This document shows positions 14,305-17,383 of a stretch of 17,383 bases of DNA, piece by piece. Under the pieces are notes generated by a model, which saw nothing but the letters and a program-made list of their open reading frames with translations, was not told the DNA's origin and made no database searches. The DNA is taken from positions 1-17,383 of the forward strand of contig JBCAZE010000055.1 of NCBI GenBank assembly GCA_039700805.1. The letters run 5' to 3'. The position numbers were made by a program, and so were the translations under genes. Within the stretch, counting starts at the first letter, position 1. Each line of letters begins with the position of its first letter. The DNA is from CALBPI01 sp039700805. Lineage in GTDB: Bacteria > Pseudomonadota > Gammaproteobacteria > Steroidobacterales > Woeseiaceae.

Positions 14305-15639
14305 CTAGCCGGCGCTGTCTTTCTCAAGCCGCGACAGAAAAAAACCGTCGCCGCCGTCGTTGGCCGGGAAACATTGGTACCCCAAAGAATCGACAGCCAT
14401 TAGACCGTTATTGTTGTCAATGCGCAACTCATTTGCCGGCGAAAATACCTCGTTTTGCCTGATAAATTCAGCAACTACTTCATGATTCTCTGCTTTGAGC
14501 ACTGAACATGTTGCGTAAACCAGACAGCCTCCCGGTCGGACCAGTGCAGCCAGCTCATTGAGCATTTCCAGCTGGCGGCTCGCAAGATTGGGGACGTCCT
14601 TCGCGCGCCTTAATGATTTGATATCGGGATGCCGTCTGATGACACCCGTCGCTGTACAAGGCGCGTCGACCAACACCACGTCAAACAATTCGCCATCCCA
14701 CCAATCCGCTGGTTTTGCAGCGTTACCCACGACCAGCTTCGCAGGTAGATTTAGTCGCGCCAGTGTTTCAGCGACGCGGACCATACGGTTTTCGTCAAGC
14801 TCAACGGCAACCAGGTCAGCCTCACCGCCCACAGATTCAAGTAGGTGCGCAGTTTTGCCCCCGGGGGCACAACAAGCGTCCAAAACACGCATACCCGAGC
14901 GCACTTGACATAACGCGACGACGCGCTGCGGCGAAAGATCCTGAACCGACACATCGCCTGAAGAAAACCCTGGCAACGCGTCAACGCCGACCGGTTTGTC
15001 GAGCATCAACGCGTCGGGCGCGGCATCATGCGGTGTCGCCTGGATGCCTGCCGCCGCGAGACGCTGTTGATAGGCGTCTTTCGCGCCGCGGTGTTGATTC
15101 ACTCGCAGCCACATGGGCGCCCGCTCATTGTTGGCTTCTAGAATATGCTGAGCGTATTCGGGCCAGTCGTTTTGAATACGAGATACCAACCAGTCGGGGT
15201 GTGACGTCGTCACCGCCACAGATTGATCAGAAAGCGCAGCTAATAGCGCCATCTTTTCGCGCCCAAACCGGCGCAAAATAGCGTTTGCGAGACGAGCGAG
15301 CGCGGGACGCTTCAACATGCGCATGGCGTTCACCGCCTCGGAAACTGCCGCGTGAGACGGTGTCCGCATCTGCCACTGCTCATAAAGCGCCAACAGCAAT
15401 AACGCTTCGGCGCGCGATTCTTTCTTGGGCATCGGCTTGGACAGAAGCCTGCCCAGCAACCACTCCAAGGATCGATAATGGCGAAGCGTGCCATAAGACA
15501 GTTCCGCTAAGAGCGCCTGATCTTTCACATCGAGCTCGAGACGTCCTTTATCGAGCGCCACATCCAGCGAACGCCCATGCCGTCTAACCGCATCAATCAC
15601 GATGGCTGCGGTCGCTCTGACCGCGGCGGAACTGCTCAC
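14305..15639 (-). CDS. rsmB: 16S rRNA (cytosine-967-C5)-methyltransferase
   Basis: Methylates C967 of 16S rRNA using S-adenosylmethionine. The 444-residue protein has the N-terminal NusB-like RNA-binding domain (about 5-140, including LSYGTLRHYRSLEWLLGRLL and LLALYEQWQMRTPSHAAV). The Rossmann methyltransferase domain contains VLDACCAPGGKTAHLLE (SAM-binding motif I), VDAPCTATG with C328, and YATCSVL with C378. These are the two cysteines of the m5C mechanism and fall close to E. coli C325 and C375. PDIK follows the PC motif as usual. The start is GTG and overlaps the fmt stop as GTGA, so translation is likely coupled. A 42 bp gap separates it from the DUF4390 gene. Confidence 0.96.
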   Translation of the reverse strand: MSSSAAVRATAAIVIDAVRRHGRSLDVALDKGRLELDVKDQALLAELSYGTLRHYRSLEWLLGRLLSKPMPKKESRAEALLLLALYEQWQMRTPSHAAVSEAVNAMRMLKRPALARLANAILRRFGREKMALLAALSDQSVAVTTSHPDWLVSRIQNDWPEYAQHILEANNERAPMWLRVNQHRGAKDAYQQRLAAAGIQATPHDAAPDALMLDKPVGVDALPGFSSGDVSVQDLSPQRVVALCQVRSGMRVLDACCAPGGKTAHLLESVGGEADLVAVELDENRMVRVAETLARLNLPAKLVVGNAAKPADWWDGELFDVVLVDAPCTATGVIRRHPDIKSLRRAKDVPNLASRQLEMLNELAALVRPGGCLVYATCSVLKAENHEVVAEFIRQNEVFSPANELRIDNNNGLMAVDSLGYQCFPANDGGDGFFLSRLEKDSAG

Positions 15640-16586
15640 TCGGCGTCTTCCAAGACAGCGTCTACAAGCCGACTTTGACTATCCAATTCCACCGCTGAAA
15701 TTCTCCCGCGGCCAGGACGTTGTACCTCTAAGATGTTGACCACGCCATTACCCGTCGCAACGAGCATACCGTCATCCTCCAGCCCCAAGACTGTGCCGGG
15801 CGGTGCATCGGTTTCATGGGTTGTTAGCAAGGACCGCCAACACTTCAACGGTTCGCCGTTCAACATCGCAAGACAGCCAGGGTACGGATTGAACGCGCGG
15901 ATACGAAGGTCGATTTCTCGCGCAGACCAGTGCCATTGCAGGTGACCATCCTCACGAGAAAGCTTGCGCGCATAAGTCGCGAGCTCGCTGTCTTGCGTAA
16001 CAGGCGTGAGCTCGCCGGCGAGCAAAGCAGGCAAATTGTCGGTCAACAAATGACCGCCGAGTTGCGCCAATCGGTGATGCAATTCAACACTGGTCTCGCG
16101 TGCGCTGATAGGTGTACGTTGCTCAGCCAGCACTGGGCCCGTGTCGAGACCTGCCTCCATCTGCATCAGGCAAACGCCGGTCGCTTTGTCGCCGCTAGCC
16201 AATGCCCAGACGATCGGCGCGGCACCACGCCATCTTGGCAACAGCGAAGCGTGGATATTGACGCAACCGAGTGCGGGTGCCTCGAGCACGTGTTGCGGCA
16301 ACAACAACCCGTATGCCGCAACGATCAAGCAATCCAGGTCGGCTAAGCCTAGCGATTCCACTAATGCCGGGTCTTTGAGCGATTCTGGCTGCTCGACACG
16401 CAACCCTTCGCTCTGAGCGAACTGCTTAACGGCACTGGCGGTGAGTTTGCGGCCACGCCCTGCAGGGCGGTCAGGCTGCGTCAGGACAATCTCTGGACGA
16501 TAACCATCTGCGACCAAATGACGAAGTGCGACCGCGGCGAATTCAGGCGTGCCAGCAAAGCCAAGTTTCGGCGCCGTTTCGGCCAC
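15636..16586 (-). CDS. fmt: Methionyl-tRNA formyltransferase
   Basis: Formylates Met-tRNAi with 10-formyl-tetrahydrofolate. From the GTG at 16586 it has 316 residues (E. coli 315) and begins AETAPKLGFAGTPEFAA. The frame extends to a GTG at 16640, overlapping def by 47 bp, but the extra 18 residues have no family match, so I prefer the downstream GTG, 7 bp after the def stop. Catalytic-type residues N110 and H112 lie in VNIHASLLPRWRGAAPI, and the conserved aspartate is in EAGLDTGPVL. The C-terminal OB-like tRNA-binding domain begins near SREDGHLQWHWSAREID and includes IRAFNPYPGCLA. It lies directly downstream of def, the usual bacterial arrangement. Confidence 0.96.
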   Translation of the reverse strand: MAETAPKLGFAGTPEFAAVALRHLVADGYRPEIVLTQPDRPAGRGRKLTASAVKQFAQSEGLRVEQPESLKDPALVESLGLADLDCLIVAAYGLLLPQHVLEAPALGCVNIHASLLPRWRGAAPIVWALASGDKATGVCLMQMEAGLDTGPVLAEQRTPISARETSVELHHRLAQLGGHLLTDNLPALLAGELTPVTQDSELATYARKLSREDGHLQWHWSAREIDLRIRAFNPYPGCLAMLNGEPLKCWRSLLTTHETDAPPGTVLGLEDDGMLVATGNGVVNILEVQRPGRGRISAVELDSQSRLVDAVLEDAE

Positions 16587-16593
16587 CGCATCA

Positions 16594-17121
16594 TTATTGG
16601 CTGGCAGTGGCCTGCTCCGCTTGTTGGTGGCGACGATCACGCTCGAGACGTTTTCTGATGCGTTGACGCTTCATCTGCGAGAGGTAATCGACGAACAACT
16701 TGCCATCCAGATGGTCGATTTCATGCTGAATGCACACAGCCAACAAGCCATCCGCATCGAGGGTTTGCGCCTCGCCGTTGCGATCGAGGTAACTGACCGT
16801 AATGGTCTCTGCCCGCTCCACATCCTCGTAGTAGCCCGGCACTGACAGACAGCCTTCTTGCATGACTTCGACGCCGTTCTTCTTTGTAATCTCGGGATTG
16901 ATTAGCGCAATCGGTGCTGACTGATCATCCGACACGTCGGCCACCAAGAACCGTTTGTGCACGTCGACTTGCGTCGCAGCGAGGCCAATGCCTGGCGCCG
17001 CATACATCGTCTCAAACATATCGTCGATCAGGCTGCGCAGAGCATCATCAACCGCCTCGACGGGGGTCGCTTTGATCCGCAGTCGCGGGTCCGGAAATTC
17101 CAAAATCTTCAAAAGTGCCAT
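16594..17121 (-). CDS. def: Peptide deformylase
   Basis: Removes the formyl group from nascent N-terminal methionine. It has 175 residues and all three family motifs: GIGLAATQ (44-51), EGCLSVPG with metal ligand C91, and QHEIDHLDG with ligands H133 and H137 and catalytic E134. It is a type I deformylase of ordinary length with a basic, glutamine-rich tail. The ATG is preceded by AGG at 8 bases, a modest ribosome-binding site. It is the first gene of the leftward operon def-fmt-rsmB-DUF4390-ntrY-ntrX-ACT. Confidence 0.97.
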   Translation of the reverse strand: MALLKILEFPDPRLRIKATPVEAVDDALRSLIDDMFETMYAAPGIGLAATQVDVHKRFLVADVSDDQSAPIALINPEITKKNGVEVMQEGCLSVPGYYEDVERAETITVSYLDRNGEAQTLDADGLLAVCIQHEIDHLDGKLFVDYLSQMKRQRIRKRLERDRRHQQAEQATASQ

Positions 17122-17217
17122 GTTGATTGCCTGAAGTGGCCGCGATTCGCGCTAAAACCCGTCGATCGCAGCAAAACTGTCAAATTGTGAGTAAACCTAC
17201 AAAAACCTTCTAAATTT

Positions 17218-17246
17218 TTGACTTTATTGGGATAGATGCCGACAAT
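17218..17246 (+). promoter_or_regulatory. Putative sigma-70 promoter for the gene beyond the right edge
   Basis: TTGACT (5 of 6 to the -35 consensus) at 17218-17223, a 17 bp spacer, then GACAAT (4 of 6 to TATAAT) at 17241-17246. Transcription would start about 130 bp before the window end and read through the palindrome at 17324-17338. Confidence 0.4.
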
Positions 17247-17323
17247 GCGACCATTATTGGGGGCCGCTACGGCGTTATGCAGCGAATATGTGACGTACTT
17301 GGCAGTTAGTCACTTCGGTGCGC

Positions 17324-17338
17324 GTCATAGTATATGAC
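17324..17338. repeat. Palindrome GTCATA-GTA-TATGAC
   Basis: A perfect 6 bp inverted repeat with a 3-nt spacer, downstream of the putative rightward promoter. The short spacer and AT-rich arms suit a dimeric repressor operator better than an RNA hairpin. Which protein binds is unknown. Confidence 0.4.
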
Positions 17339-17374
17339 ATATCTAAGGCCAAACTGGTCAATAACAACCTGCAC

Positions 17375-17378
17375 GGAG
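17375..17378 (+). promoter_or_regulatory. Shine-Dalgarno GGAG at the right edge
   Basis: GGAG followed by TTAGC to the window end leaves the right spacing for a start codon at or just after base 17384. It supports a plus-strand gene that starts outside the window. Confidence 0.45.
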
Positions 17379-17383
17379 TTAGC

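Larger units (their letters stand above)
17122..17383. other. Divergent regulatory region upstream of def
   Basis: 262 bp with no open reading frame that looks real. It is AT-richer than the flanks around 17171-17235. For the leftward operon, a perfect minus-strand TTGACA lies at 17178-17183, but the -10 at proper spacing is poor (GGGTTT at 17 bp, TTTTAG at 20 bp). A better rightward promoter, a short palindrome and a ribosome-binding site near the edge are listed separately. Together they indicate that a divergent plus-strand gene begins just outside the window. Confidence 0.6.

Noticed and set aside
14715..15281. Plus-strand open frame of 188 codons inside rsmB.
   Set aside because: It lies opposite the RsmB SAM-binding domain. 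Its arginine/proline-rich composition is typical of an antisense shadow.
17290..17313. GTGAC-N14-GTCAC inverted repeat, considered as a CRP-type site.
   Set aside because: CRP half-sites TGTGA and TCACA are separated by 6 bp. The spacing here is much too long.

Overview
This window looks like chromosomal DNA from a gammaproteobacterium. GC content is roughly in the mid-50s percent by eye, and coding is dense (about 96%). Gene content and order match known gammaproteobacterial blocks: priA-argS-SPOR protein on one side, and def-fmt-rsmB-DUF4390-ntrY-ntrX on the other. The ArgS, RsmB and PriA sequences resemble Pseudomonas, Xanthomonas or Chromatiales types rather than enterics. I cannot name a genus. 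No tRNA, rRNA, CRISPR array, insertion sequence or prophage gene was seen.

Layout from left to right. (1) 62-1887, plus strand: ferrochelatase (hemH), then a two-module VOC/glyoxalase-fold protein that overlaps it by 4 bp. (2) 1891-3490, minus strand: a stand-alone 5'-3' exonuclease/flap endonuclease and an HNH endonuclease. (3) 3491-3868: the longest non-coding stretch. It contains two perfect DnaA boxes, a degenerate third in tandem with one of them, a 13-mer-like AT-rich motif and two small hairpins, all next to the replication-restart helicase gene priA. (4) 3869-9701, plus strand: priA, argS, an FtsN-like SPOR-domain membrane protein, and a CapA-type metallophosphatase-fold lipoprotein that overlaps the SPOR gene by 4 bp. 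(5) 9709-17121, minus strand, transcribed right to left: def, fmt, rsmB, a DUF4390 secreted protein, ntrY, ntrX and an ACT-domain protein. These genes are tightly packed, mostly with 4-28 bp overlaps or gaps under 45 bp. (6) 17122-17383: the region upstream of def. It also carries a plausible rightward promoter, a small palindrome and a Shine-Dalgarno sequence for a gene starting just past the edge.

Functionally, def and fmt handle N-terminal formyl-methionine, rsmB modifies 16S rRNA, and ntrYX is a membrane sensor/regulator pair. The DUF4390 and ACT proteins flank ntrYX and are translationally coupled to it, so they are candidate accessory parts of that signalling module.

The most interesting observations are two. 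First, the DnaA-box cluster upstream of priA is a candidate replication-origin or DnaA-control region. Second, NtrX has intact receiver and Fis-type DNA-binding domains, but its AAA+ domain has lost the GAFTGA loop, the Walker A lysine, the Walker B aspartate and other catalytic residues. It is therefore unlikely to be a conventional sigma-54 activator. The rest of the window is mostly ordinary housekeeping DNA, and I did not find an obvious new defence or mobile system.
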